A stretch of 32,018 bases of DNA, from contig JAOMVH010000013.1 in the NCBI GenBank assembly GCA_028356795.1, positions 1 to 32,018 on the forward strand. Direction: 5' to 3'. This DNA comes from Aliiglaciecola sp. (lineage in GTDB: Bacteria > Pseudomonadota > Gammaproteobacteria > Enterobacterales > Alteromonadaceae). Below, one piece after another: positions 1-8,540 of the stretch (its first letter is position 1; every line of letters begins with the position of its first letter). A program made the translations under genes and the position numbers. Below the pieces are notes generated by a model. The model worked only from the letters and a program-made list of their open reading frames with translations. It made no database searches and was not told the DNA's origin.

Positions 1-1082
1 CCATCTCCATAAGGATTATGTGCAAATGACATGGATTTGTATGCGTCTTCATCATCTAGCAACAATTGCGCTTGCTCAACAATGGTTTGATATTCTGTAC
101 CGACTAGCTTAACAGTCCCAGCCTCTATGGCCTCTGGACGTTCAGTCGTATCTCGCATGACTAACACCGGCTTCCCTAATGATGGCGCCTCTTCTTGCAC
201 GCCACCTGAATCAGTCAAAATAATATGTGCCCGACTCATTAGGTATACAAAGGGCAAATAGTCTTGCGGATCAATAAGAAAAATATTATTGGTATCAGCA
301 AGTAGACGATTGACCGGTTCTTGTACGTTAGGATTTAAATGCACGGGATATAATATCTGCACATCCTCATTTTCCGATAAGGTCTTTAAGGCTCGACAAA
401 TATTCTCGAAACCACCACCGAAACTCTCTCGACGATGTCCAGTGACTAAAATTAATTTTTTGCCTGTATCAAGAAAATCGAATTTGCGACTCAGCTCTTT
501 ATTGATAGTTTCATCATTATTGACTTTGTGCTCAACTTGAATCAATGCATCAATGACCGTATTGCCAGTCACAAACACTTGTGACTGAGGCACATTCTCG
601 GTCAGCAAGTTTTTTTCAGATTTAGGTGTGGGTGCGAAATGTAGTTTTGTCAAAGAACCAGTGAGTTTACGATTTATCTCTTCCGGCCAAGGACTGTATA
701 TGTCACCCGTTCGCAAACCAGCCTCTACATGACCAACTGGAATACGTTGATAAAATGCAGATAATGATGCCGCAAATGTTGTGGTTGTATCACCGTGCAC
801 TAATACCAAATCAGGCTTTGCCCCGGCAAATACATCCCTCAGGCCCAGTAATGCTCGAGTGGTTATGTCATACAAGTCTTGACCTGGCTGCATCAAATTT
901 AAATCATAATCTGGCTTAAGTGCAAATAAATCTAAGACCTGATCAAGCATTTGACGATGCTGAGCGGTAACACATACCTTAACGTCAAGTTGTGTATGGC
1001 TCATCAATTCAAGTGCTAATGGCGCCATTTTGATTGCTTCTGGTCGGGTACCAAAAACCAACATAATTTTTTTGTAAGTCAT
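1..1082 (-). CDS. wecB: UDP-N-acetylglucosamine 2-epimerase (non-hydrolysing), C-terminus cut by window edge
   Basis: The gene reads leftward from an ATG at 1082 and stays open to position 1, giving about 360 residues. The family is usually about 375, so only the last dozen or so residues are missing. The enzyme interconverts UDP-GlcNAc and UDP-ManNAc in the cytoplasm, supplying ManNAc-type sugars for surface polysaccharides. Visible family marks are the N-terminal [13 protein letters not shown], the VHGDTTT stretch, [10 protein letters not shown], the VTGHRRES motif and the late [18 protein letters not shown] segment. I checked the frame at several points and found no break. It lies 14 bp downstream of the acyl carrier protein gene on the same strand, so the two are probably co-transcribed. 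Its neighbours point to an exopolysaccharide role rather than enterobacterial common antigen. Confidence 0.93.
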   Translation of the reverse strand, partial: MTYKKIMLVFGTRPEAIKMAPLALELMSHTQLDVKVCVTAQHRQMLDQVLDLFALKPDYDLNLMQPGQDLYDITTRALLGLRDVFAGAKPDLVLVHGDTTTTFAASLSAFYQRIPVGHVEAGLRTGDIYSPWPEEINRKLTGSLTKLHFAPTPKSEKNLLTENVPQSQVFVTGNTVIDALIQVEHKVNNDETINKELSRKFDFLDTGKKLILVTGHRRESFGGGFENICRALKTLSENEDVQILYPVHLNPNVQEPVNRLLADTNNIFLIDPQDYLPFVYLMSRAHIILTDSGGVQEEAPSLGKPVLVMRDTTERPEAIEAGTVKLVGTEYQTIVEQAQLLLDDEDAYKSMSFAHNPYGD

Positions 1083-1096
1083 AATTATCTTATATT

Positions 1097-1342
1097 CTAT
1101 TCAACTTTTTCTTCAACAAATGCACAAAGTGCACCGAACGTTTCGAATATATCAGCACTTATTTCATCATCATCTACTTCAATTCCAAAGGTATCTTCAA
1201 TGGAAGTCAGAACGGTCACGACCGCCATTGAGTCAAATTCGGGGATAGCACCTAAAAGTGCCGTTTCTTCATCAAATTCGGTGTCACTGGATATCTGCAA
1301 CACATCAATCAAAATTTCTTTCACAGACGCGGCTGTATTCAT
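1097..1342 (-). CDS. acyl carrier protein, exosortase/EPS-locus type
   Basis: An 81-residue acidic acyl carrier protein. The phosphopantetheine attachment site is Ser38 in PEFDSMAVV, a DSM variant of the usual DSL. Helix 1 lies around residues 1-17 and the acidic helix 3 to 4 region around 50-80, so it has full family length. It presumably carries an acyl or aminoacyl group on a 4'-phosphopantetheine arm in the cytoplasm. It is divergent from the acyl-CoA ligase at 1472 and 14 bp upstream of wecB, so it is unlikely to be the fatty-acid synthase ACP, which normally sits among fab genes. I infer that the ligase loads it and that the decarboxylase may act on the loaded form. The start ATG is preceded by a GAGAGA Shine-Dalgarno-like stretch. 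Confidence 0.85.
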   Translation of the reverse strand: MNTAASVKEILIDVLQISSDTEFDEETALLGAIPEFDSMAVVTVLTSIEDTFGIEVDDDEISADIFETFGALCAFVEEKVE

Positions 1343-1360
1343 TCTCTCACTACCTGTATT

Positions 1361-1366
1361 ATTATA
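1361..1366 (-). promoter_or_regulatory. possible -10 box for the ACP-wecB operon
   Basis: On the minus strand the divergent 129-bp gap holds a perfect TATAAT hexamer ending 18 bp upstream of the ACP start. That would give a very short leader. No convincing -35 hexamer sits 17 bp upstream, so this is weak evidence. Confidence 0.3.
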
Positions 1367-1471
1367 TGGTTGTTGGACAGCGTTAAAATTCTGCCAACGT
1401 CTTCCTTATTGTTCCATTATTTGTATTAATAAGAAATAGTTGCAACCCATAAACAAGAGATATGTATAAAA

Positions 1472-3049
1472 ATGGTGACATTTTTTGACGAGTTGGTATC
1501 ACAAACAGCGACAAAGCATCACAATAAGTGCGCATTAATTTTCAAAGAACAGCAGTTAACTTATGCAGAACTAGAACAAAAAGTCGCTAAGCTGGCATCT
1601 GGGCTAAATCATTTAGGTTTGAAACGGCACGATCGAGTCGCCGTCTATCTTCCCAAACTTCCTGCAACTATAGTGAGTTTCTTTGCAATAAGCAGAGCAA
1701 ATGGCGCATTTGTTCCGGTCAACTCGGTGTTAAAAGCCCCTCAGGTGCAACACATTTTGAATGATTGTGATGTGCGTGTATTAGTCACCAGCAGCGACCG
1801 TTTACGTGGTTTACAAACAATTTTAACCGCGTGCCCCTCATTGGAGCACGTTATCCTCGTAGATAAATTAATTGATATAGATGTAGCTGACCTGAAAATC
1901 AGCTTAATTGATGAAGTCACTGGCGACACTATGGGGCCATCCCACAGAGCTGACAATGACATGGCGGCTATTCTATATACGTCCGGCAGCACGGGTAAAC
2001 CCAAAGGTGTTGTTCTATCTCATCGCAATTTGGTGGCTGGCGCCCAAAGTGTCTCGGAATATCTTGAAAATACCCAAAACGACGTGCTTTTAGCTTTGTT
2101 GCCGTTAAGCTTTGATTATGGACTGAGTCAAATAACAACTGCATTTCTGACGGGTGCAACCGTTGTATTACTCGACTACTTTTTAGCTGGAGATGTGGTT
2201 AAAACGATCGAAAAACATCAAGTTACTGGTTTAGCGGCTGTTCCACCGCTTTGGCAACAATTAATGAAAGCCAAATGGACCGAGGCCGCAACCAGCCAAC
2301 TGAGATATTTCACCAATTCAGGAGGTGCTATGCCTTTGGTGACTTTATCTGCAATTCGCAACACATTTCCCAATGCTAAACCCGTATTGATGTATGGGTT
2401 AACAGAAGCATTTCGTAGTACCTATTTGGCGTCTGAATTGGTCGATGAGCGTGTAGGCTCTATGGGTAAGGCGATACCGAATGCTGAAGTCATGGTGGTA
2501 AGAGAAGATGGTAGTGAATGTGACGTCGACGAACCAGGTGAGTTGGTGCACCGAGGTCCTCATGTCAGTTTGGGCTATTGGAACGATGCAGCTAAAACAG
2601 CAGAAAGGTTTAAGCCTGCCCCAGCAAAATTAGGCGGGCTCATGTTGCAAGAGATGGCGGTATGGTCGGGAGACACCGTAAAACGAGACGCCGATGGCTT
2701 TTTGTATTTTGTTGGAAGAAAAGATGAGATGATCAAAACGTCTGGTTATCGTGTCAGCCCCATGGAAGTCGAAGAAGCCTGTTATCAAGGGGCAGAAGAA
2801 GTTGATGAAGCCGTGGCCTGTGGCGTAAATGATTTGGAGCTCGGTCAGGCTATCGTTTTGATGATTGTTAAAAAAGCGGACTCAGATGTAGCTGACAAAG
2901 ACATTCTCAATAAATGTAAAAAAGCGATGCCCAACTTTATGCATCCTAAGTATGTAGAATTTAGAGACTCACTACCGCGTAATCCAAATGGAAAAGTAGA
3001 TCGCAGTTCATTGAGTAAAGAAGCAAAGGAAAAGTACCAACATGTCTAA
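1472..3049 (+). CDS. AMP-forming acyl-CoA ligase, exosortase A-associated type
   Basis: A 525-residue ANL-superfamily enzyme that adenylates a carboxylic acid and transfers it to a thiol, either CoA or the phosphopantetheine of a carrier protein. The phosphate-binding loop YTSGSTGKPKG is at about residues 169-179. The YGLTEA motif is near 308, the WSGDTVKRDADGFLYFVGRKD hinge region comes after 395, and the catalytic-lysine motif PNGKVDR is near 505. Length is full for the family. The start is the ATG at 1472, with only a weak AGAGA Shine-Dalgarno-like sequence upstream. Its stop overlaps the decarboxylase start by 8 bp, implying translational coupling. The order ligase then PLP decarboxylase, with an ACP nearby, matches the exosortase-A-associated ligase family. 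The substrate cannot be read from the sequence. I infer that it loads the adjacent ACP with an amino or dicarboxylic acid. Confidence 0.88.
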   Translation: MVTFFDELVSQTATKHHNKCALIFKEQQLTYAELEQKVAKLASGLNHLGLKRHDRVAVYLPKLPATIVSFFAISRANGAFVPVNSVLKAPQVQHILNDCDVRVLVTSSDRLRGLQTILTACPSLEHVILVDKLIDIDVADLKISLIDEVTGDTMGPSHRADNDMAAILYTSGSTGKPKGVVLSHRNLVAGAQSVSEYLENTQNDVLLALLPLSFDYGLSQITTAFLTGATVVLLDYFLAGDVVKTIEKHQVTGLAAVPPLWQQLMKAKWTEAATSQLRYFTNSGGAMPLVTLSAIRNTFPNAKPVLMYGLTEAFRSTYLASELVDERVGSMGKAIPNAEVMVVREDGSECDVDEPGELVHRGPHVSLGYWNDAAKTAERFKPAPAKLGGLMLQEMAVWSGDTVKRDADGFLYFVGRKDEMIKTSGYRVSPMEVEEACYQGAEEVDEAVACGVNDLELGQAIVLMIVKKADSDVADKDILNKCKKAMPNFMHPKYVEFRDSLPRNPNGKVDRSSLSKEAKEKYQHV

Positions 3050-4277
3050 GCCCATTCCAGTTCATGCTTCGATGGATCAATTTGATACATCGAAAAATCA
3101 AATTCTTGTCGGTGGAAAAACGTTAGATAGCATCTCTACCATTCTCGATAAGTCGGTGTTTTATGCATATGATAAGTCGATTGTTAAACGTCAGATAGAA
3201 CGCTTCCACCAAGCCATTCCGAAGCAAATTAAACTCCATTATGCCATCAAGGCAAATCCATATTTGCCCCTTGTCAATGCCATGCGTGACTGGGTAGAGG
3301 GGTTTGATGTGGCATCTCAAAAAGAAATGATTATGGCAGTACAATCTGGGATGCCGGTAGAAGATATTAGTTTTGCAGGCCCCAGCAAGCAAGAAGGTGA
3401 AATTAAAGCGGCGATTGCCGCTGGTGTAACACTGCATGTGGAATCAGAGCTGGAGCTATCCCGCGCCGTGCAATTTGGTCACGAGCTGGGCATCTTGCCC
3501 ATAGTTGCGTTTAGAGTAAACCCTGCGTTTGAACTAAAAGCATCAGGCATGAAAATGGGCGGTGGCCCCAAACAATTTGGGATTGATGAAGAACGTCTGA
3601 TGGAAATTCTGCCTAGTCTTAATTATCAGCAAATGCAATTTCGTGGTTTTCATATTTATTGGGGCTCACAAAATTTAAAAGAAGAAGCCATTATAGATGC
3701 GCACAATAAAACATTTGAATTAGCTCAACGCCTAATGGATGTTACGCCAGTGGAGGTTACCACTGTTAATATCGGCGGGGGATTTGGCATTCCCTATTTT
3801 GCCGGTGAGAAACGTCTTAACCTCGAACCAATAGGTAGCAATTTAGAGGCCCTTTTGGTGCAATATCCCCAATTGGAAAAACGCGAACTGATTATTGAAC
3901 TAGGTCGGTTTTTAGTCGCTGAAGCGGGTATATATGCCAGCAAAATTACTGACAAAAAAACCTCTCGGGGACATACCTATTTGATGACGAATGGCGGCTT
4001 ACATCATCATTTATCAAACTCAGGGAATTTTGGGCAGGTAATCCGCAAAAACTACCCGGTTGCCATTGGCAATAAAATGAATATGACGGCTGATAAGGAA
4101 GCTGTCACGGCTGTCGGCCCACTGTGCACACCTCTCGATACTTTGGCAGATAAAATGCAGCTTACCGACCCTCAGATCGGCGATTGGTTGGTGGTGTATC
4201 AATCTGGCGCATACGGCCCTACTGCGAGCCCGCAGGACTTCTTAGGCCATCCTCACGTGGTAGAAATTGTTTTGTAG
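3042..4277 (+). CDS. PLP-dependent decarboxylase (fold type III), exosortase A system-associated
   Basis: A 411-residue alanine-racemase-fold decarboxylase related to diaminopimelate and ornithine decarboxylases. Lys70 in HYAIKANPY is the expected PLP Schiff-base lysine. IGGGFGIPY supplies the glycine-rich phosphate-binding loop. ELGRFLVAEAG corresponds to the EPGR region, with Leu replacing Pro. GPLCTPLDTLAD carries the cysteine of the partner-subunit active site, and GAYG near the C-terminus carries the conserved tyrosine. It overlaps the ligase by 8 bp. True DAP decarboxylase would sit with lysine genes, and this context instead points to glycan decoration. By analogy with BtrI/BtrJ/BtrK of butirosin biosynthesis, in which a decarboxylase of this family acts on an ACP-bound aminoacyl thioester, I infer that it may decarboxylate a carrier-bound amino acid. 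That substrate is unproven. Confidence 0.88.
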   Translation: MSKPIPVHASMDQFDTSKNQILVGGKTLDSISTILDKSVFYAYDKSIVKRQIERFHQAIPKQIKLHYAIKANPYLPLVNAMRDWVEGFDVASQKEMIMAVQSGMPVEDISFAGPSKQEGEIKAAIAAGVTLHVESELELSRAVQFGHELGILPIVAFRVNPAFELKASGMKMGGGPKQFGIDEERLMEILPSLNYQQMQFRGFHIYWGSQNLKEEAIIDAHNKTFELAQRLMDVTPVEVTTVNIGGGFGIPYFAGEKRLNLEPIGSNLEALLVQYPQLEKRELIIELGRFLVAEAGIYASKITDKKTSRGHTYLMTNGGLHHHLSNSGNFGQVIRKNYPVAIGNKMNMTADKEAVTAVGPLCTPLDTLADKMQLTDPQIGDWLVVYQSGAYGPTASPQDFLGHPHVVEIVL

Positions 4278-4289
4278 GTTAATCCCTTC

Positions 4290-5573
4290 TTGAAAGTATT
4301 CAACCAGTTTCACTTTCGACGGATAGCCATACTGTTTGGCTTTCTGTCGTTATTGTTTGTATTGCTAATACTGACTCTTCGATACTCAGATTCAGGACAA
4401 CAATTCGCCATTAAAGCTCACCAGTATATTGAGCAAAACAAACCACAAAATACGGGAATACACAGATATATCCTGCACACCATTGAGTTAGTTTTATCTG
4501 CTGTCCCCTCCCCTTCATTAATTGAATACGACACCCAATACCTGGATGTTGGTTTTTCCCCGAATAGGCTTGTAGACGAGAGTGAAATGTCCTTTACTAG
4601 ACAGTTCACCGTTGGGGATGAGCAACAACTCAGCAAGGCGATGAAGCGCGCTTCGGCTGGGGATGTTATTCAGATTTTACCCGGTGAATACACAATTGAT
4701 AAACGCTTAACATTGGGTAACAGTGGTATACAAAACAACCCTATACGGGTCATTGCCAGCGCTGCAGGTCGAGTGGTTTTCAATATAAGTACTACTGAAG
4801 GTATTTATATCGACAAAGCCTTTTGGCACTTTGAAGGAATAGTATTTAAAGGAGTATGCGTCGAGCATCGCCGCTGTGAGCATGCTGTGCATTTATATGG
4901 CGACGCAGATCACGTCTTTATCATTAATAATCAATTTATCAATTTCAATGCTGCAATAAAGTCGAATGGCAATTATCAAAGTATGCCTGCCAAGTTCCCT
5001 GACTATGTCACTGTTTCGTACAACGACATTTACAATACCAGTATTCGTCAAACAAGATCACCGAGCAGCCCAATTGATGTTGTTGGTGGTAATAATTGGC
5101 TTGTTGAAAATAACTTTATTGCGGACTTTGCTAGAAAAGTGGTTCGCCGAACCTCAGTCACCTATGGCGCATTTTTGAAAGGTGGCGGCACAGCTGGGGT
5201 ATTTAAATCAAACTTAGTCAACTGTTCATGGCAGTTACCTTATCAATCTCATTTGGATGTGCGAGTAGGATTATCACTGGGTAACGGCGGAACCGAAAGC
5301 GCTTATTGCCAGTCCAATCAGTGTGAGTTTGAACATAACAATGGCAAAATCATCGATAACATCGTGTTAAATTGTTTGAATGATGTCAGCATTTACCTAA
5401 ATAAAGCAGCGGCCACACAAATACGCGGAAACACACTGCTCAATAGCTTGGGGATTGATGCTAGATTTAAACAAACATCGGTCAGCATTCGAAACAATAC
5501 AATTCAAGGTCGGGTTCTGGCCAGAGACGGCGCATTTATTAGCGAGAGAGACAATGTTATGGTGGATAATTAA
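4290..5573 (+). CDS. membrane-anchored right-handed parallel beta-helix protein (PL6/chondroitinase-B-like)
   Basis: 427 residues beginning at a TTG, 12 bp after the decarboxylase stop. This start places a basic segment (FHFRR) directly before a single hydrophobic helix at about residues 11-31, so an inner-membrane anchor with a periplasmic body is likely. From about residue 115 the protein has the signature of parallel beta-helix polysaccharide lyases and epimerases: GDVIQILPGEYT, then NPIRVIAS, GIYIDKAFWHFEGIVFKG and repeated short strands ending in NN or NNT turns (IINNQF, VENNFI, IRGNTLL, IRNNTI). This opening resembles PL6 chondroitinase-B/alginate lyases and DUF1565-type proteins. It may be a lyase, an epimerase or only a glycan-binding scaffold. 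I cannot assign catalytic residues. Context suggests that it acts on the polysaccharide made by this locus in the periplasm. Confidence 0.75.
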   Translation: MKVFNQFHFRRIAILFGFLSLLFVLLILTLRYSDSGQQFAIKAHQYIEQNKPQNTGIHRYILHTIELVLSAVPSPSLIEYDTQYLDVGFSPNRLVDESEMSFTRQFTVGDEQQLSKAMKRASAGDVIQILPGEYTIDKRLTLGNSGIQNNPIRVIASAAGRVVFNISTTEGIYIDKAFWHFEGIVFKGVCVEHRRCEHAVHLYGDADHVFIINNQFINFNAAIKSNGNYQSMPAKFPDYVTVSYNDIYNTSIRQTRSPSSPIDVVGGNNWLVENNFIADFARKVVRRTSVTYGAFLKGGGTAGVFKSNLVNCSWQLPYQSHLDVRVGLSLGNGGTESAYCQSNQCEFEHNNGKIIDNIVLNCLNDVSIYLNKAAATQIRGNTLLNSLGIDARFKQTSVSIRNNTIQGRVLARDGAFISERDNVMVDN

Positions 5574-5596
5574 ACGTGATATATGGAATAAAGGCA

Positions 5597-7045
5597 ATGT
5601 TGAAAAACCTTGTATTGGCATGCACATGTTTAATAGCAAGCCTGCCAGCGTATGCCACTAGTGTCTATGATGATACGGTGACTTATACCTATGCCAGTTC
5701 AAAAGCAAGACTGCTATGGCCAGAAGGCGGTTTCGAAAAGTTTCATCAGCGGTATGCAAAAAAACTTGCTGAATTTGAAGTAAAAGACACGGATAAAGAA
5801 AGAGGCATTTTGGTTGCCATTCCTGCCACTCGCCTCGCTCCCCAAATAATGATAAGTCTGAGTCAAGAAGGTAAAACTCGCGGTGTCATTGATTTTTTCA
5901 GTACCGAAAAAGATGCCTATAAAGCACCACAATTTGTCTATGAATTGAATGGCAAAAAGCGACTATTGGTCGCTCAAACCGATGCATTCATTGCCGCAAA
6001 AGATAGAAAAACGAAATCAAAGGCCAACAATGTAAGGTCGGGAAAAAGAGAAACTGCTTTGTTATATTTTGTGTTTCCTGACAATGTTGATATTGCCAAA
6101 ATTCGCAATCCTCAACTATTTCTGACGACCACTAAACGTCAAATTGGCAACGCCAATATATCAATCAATAAAATCGATTACTCGCCAGCCACAGATACTG
6201 TTGATAATTCAGGAATCGCAGATAGATACATTTTAGACAAAGGAATTTTGGAAGACCCTTCAGTTTACTTTGCTGATGATTTTGATCAACAAGGGTGGCT
6301 AAGTGGTCTAAAAGACGCTGTTGGCATGAGCAAGTCTGTCTGGAAGAATCAAGGCGAGTTAGTATTTGTCGACCACAAACAGGTCAGACACTTTAGTGGT
6401 GATCCTGGTAAGGCGGTGTTAATGCCCTTTCGCACCAATCGCAACCTAGCAGGCAACCTCGACTACTATTTTGCACAACATCATGGCAAAGAGCCCGAAG
6501 AAGCCTATTTTCGTTATTACACCATGTTGGCACCAGGCTCACAGGTGACAGGTGGAGGAAAATTACCAGGATTTGCTGGCACATACAATCAAGCCGGATG
6601 GGGAGGAAGAGCGAACAACGGTGAGAACGGATGGTCAGCTCGAGGCTCTTTTTATGAAACCATCAATGCCTCAATTCCAAATGTTGGCGGCCAAATGCCG
6701 ATTGGTAGTTACATATATGAAGTTGACACCAAAAATCGATATGGCAAGCCCATTCCTTGGGGCCATCAACGCTCAACACTCAAACCGGGGAATTGGGTAT
6801 CTGTAGAGCAATATTTGAAACTCAATACGCCAGAAAAATCCGATGGCATACTGACCGTTTGGATAGACGGCGTAAAAATATATCACCGCAAGAATCTTCA
6901 CTTCCGCAACACGGATAAGCTCAAAATCGAGAAAGTATGGTTTAATTTTTATTTTGGTGGAACAGCTAAGCCGGGTAAGAACTTTGACATGTATATAGAT
7001 AATATCGTCATAGCCAAAAGCTATATTGGGCCAATAAGGAAATAA
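5597..7045 (+). CDS. secreted PL14-like polysaccharide lyase with extra N-terminal domain
   Basis: 482 residues from the ATG at 5597. An in-frame GTG at 5576 exists, but the ATG gives a clean signal peptide (MLKNLVLACTCLIASLPAYA, cleavage before TSVYDD) and has GGA nine bases upstream. Residues 25-210 form a region I do not recognise. The C-terminal part, from about residue 225, opens with YFADDFDQQGW and contains GGGKLPGF near residue 320, NNGENGWSARG and the late WFNFYFGG and MYIDNI strands. This is the jelly-roll pattern of polysaccharide lyase 14-like alginate/glucuronan lyases. It probably acts in the periplasm or outside the cell, cutting the uronic-acid-containing polymer made by this locus or clearing misplaced polymer as AlgL does. 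Substrate is inferred only. It follows the beta-helix gene by 23 bp, and its TAA overlaps the ATG of the AraC remnant. Confidence 0.8.
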   Translation: MLKNLVLACTCLIASLPAYATSVYDDTVTYTYASSKARLLWPEGGFEKFHQRYAKKLAEFEVKDTDKERGILVAIPATRLAPQIMISLSQEGKTRGVIDFFSTEKDAYKAPQFVYELNGKKRLLVAQTDAFIAAKDRKTKSKANNVRSGKRETALLYFVFPDNVDIAKIRNPQLFLTTTKRQIGNANISINKIDYSPATDTVDNSGIADRYILDKGILEDPSVYFADDFDQQGWLSGLKDAVGMSKSVWKNQGELVFVDHKQVRHFSGDPGKAVLMPFRTNRNLAGNLDYYFAQHHGKEPEEAYFRYYTMLAPGSQVTGGGKLPGFAGTYNQAGWGGRANNGENGWSARGSFYETINASIPNVGGQMPIGSYIYEVDTKNRYGKPIPWGHQRSTLKPGNWVSVEQYLKLNTPEKSDGILTVWIDGVKIYHRKNLHFRNTDKLKIEKVWFNFYFGGTAKPGKNFDMYIDNIVIAKSYIGPIRK

Positions 7046-7345
7046 TGAAAAACACTTCTAGTGATCATTATGGAGATATGATCAATCAAGTTGCTCAGCA
7101 TATTTATGACAACTGTGAGCAACCCATCACTCTGTCGACTCTGTCGGACCAATTTCAAGTATCATCTCAATCGGTTTTTTTTCGCCCATACAAGCATGAA
7201 TTTGGGTGAATTTATACAAAGGCGCAGATTGTAATATGCGTATAGCGCATTAGTAAACTCAACAATCTCAGTCATTGATGTGGCATTGCAAGTTGGCTAT
7301 GAATCACTCACAGATCAATTTAGAAGTAGTATTCCAGGCTTATTT
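7045..7345 (+). pseudogene. AraC-family transcriptional regulator remnant (frameshift plus in-frame stop)
   Basis: An ATG at 7045, overlapping the lyase stop, opens a 54-codon frame (MKNTSSDHYGDMINQVAQ...) ending at TGA 7207-7209. The +1 frame from 7208 continues the same domain: EFIQRRRL, a TAA, then YAYSALVNSTISVIDVALQ and VGYESLTDQF. Joined, the pieces follow the double helix-turn-helix of AraC/XylS regulators: HTH1 around ITLSTLSDQFQVSSQSV, the RRRLEYA-like linker helix, and HTH2 ISVIDVALQVGYES. No N-terminal sensor domain is present. Two disabling changes make it a decayed gene, unless it is a minimal regulator damaged by sequencing error. It may once have controlled the lyase operon. 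Its 3' end runs into the convergent outer-membrane protein gene. Confidence 0.75.
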
Positions 7346-8540
7346 CAACAAAATCATCACGGCGAAATTGATACACAGGATCTTCGACCGCGTCACTTGA
7401 AAATAACCAAGCATCCAGTTGCCATTTCCAATTGTCACTAATACGACTTGATGCTTCTATAAAACCAGTCCGACTTGACGATTCATCAAGATCTTGAATC
7501 ATTCCGATCAAAATTTCAGTACCATCCACATCATTAAATACAATCCGTGAACCAAGCATAATGTCGTTTTGAGAGGGCGCTAGCAAAAGGTTGTCACGGC
7601 TGTCATATTGATATTCCGCCAACCAACCTAAATCAAATGCGCTGTCAAACACCCCAACTTTGGTAAACTCGAAACCGCCAACTAGGGCTGAATAGTTTTC
7701 CGTATTAGTGCGGCGACTAATACCTTCAAATTTGAACAACCATGCTCCATATACTGCCAAAGCGTCGATGCCAGCTTGTTGCATCTGCGCATAAAATGGA
7801 CGCAATGTAGCAGATTCATCTTCAATTTGTGGCACTAAAATCGGCTCTCTGGAAGTACCATCAAAGTAGGATAGGCCAATATCCCAATCACCAAGTGTAT
7901 GTTGCCATCTTAGCGCCCAATCTACATTTTTCTCTTCGTCACTGGATTCGTAAATTGGATTATCTGTATCCACATCTAACAGGAAACGAGGACGCCCTTC
8001 GATACCAGCAAACGTGCGCTCACGAAAATAAGGCAAAACGTATAAAGATGTTGTTCCCCAATCACGAATCAAATTCAAATTCACCATAGGTTGGCCCAAT
8101 TTATCTTCACCATCGATAGCTTCAATTGAATCAGTTTGATTGATGACATCAACTAGGTGCAATGACTCAGTTTGTCCCCAGAAGACGCGGCCAATGCCAG
8201 TTCTGAGTTCCCAGTCATCACCAACATGCAACCAAACTAATTCTCGTATGTCGCCATGAGTTCGCTCGTCATCACTTTGGTCGATACGGTAGAAAGGTTT
8301 AAACAGAATACTGTCATTGCCATCATTAAATTCAGTATATATTTCAGCCTCAGCAAACATGGATAAGTTAGCTCGCTCTTGTTCAGGGAAAAGCGCATCC
8401 TGCAAAAAGTAGCGTTGCTGGACCGTCACCGTACCCCGCACATCGATGTCGTTTGCAAAAACCGATTGCCCTAATAAGGCCGCACTCAGTAGCGCAAATA
8501 AACGCCTTTTACCTAGCACGCTTGAGACTATTCTTGTCAA
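7320..8540 (-). CDS. outer-membrane beta-barrel protein of an MMPL/LolA-like cassette
   Basis: 406 residues starting at a TTG (8540), with GAGG nine bases upstream inside the preceding gene. The signal peptide is about 29 residues (RRLFALLSAALLGQSVFA, cleavage before NDIDVRG). The rest alternates polar and aromatic strands typical of a barrel and ends in FVEISLEYYF. The final phenylalanine is the usual Bam-recognition ending for outer-membrane barrels. GRVFWGQTESLHLVDVINQ resembles the conserved core of DUF1302-like proteins that often accompany MMPL transporters. Its start overlaps the LolA-like gene by 32 bp, so the two are translationally coupled. I infer that it is the outer-membrane exit or acceptor of a lipid or hydrophobic-solute export route. 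Its cargo is unknown. Confidence 0.78.
   Translation of the reverse strand: MTRIVSSVLGKRRLFALLSAALLGQSVFANDIDVRGTVTVQQRYFLQDALFPEQERANLSMFAEAEIYTEFNDGNDSILFKPFYRIDQSDDERTHGDIRELVWLHVGDDWELRTGIGRVFWGQTESLHLVDVINQTDSIEAIDGEDKLGQPMVNLNLIRDWGTTSLYVLPYFRERTFAGIEGRPRFLLDVDTDNPIYESSDEEKNVDWALRWQHTLGDWDIGLSYFDGTSREPILVPQIEDESATLRPFYAQMQQAGIDALAVYGAWLFKFEGISRRTNTENYSALVGGFEFTKVGVFDSAFDLGWLAEYQYDSRDNLLLAPSQNDIMLGSRIVFNDVDGTEILIGMIQDLDESSSRTGFIEASSRISDNWKWQLDAWLFSSDAVEDPVYQFRRDDFVEISLEYYF

Noticed and set aside
289-540. Plus-strand 83-codon frame opposite wecB
   Set aside because: wecB is open and motif-rich on the other strand across this whole interval.
3123-3437. Minus-strand 104-codon frame inside the decarboxylase gene
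   Set aside because: Antisense of the PLP-lysine region of a clear decarboxylase.
5576-5596. GTG start 21 bp upstream of the lyase ATG
   Set aside because: It weakens the signal peptide and has no ribosome site, so the ATG at 5597 fits better.
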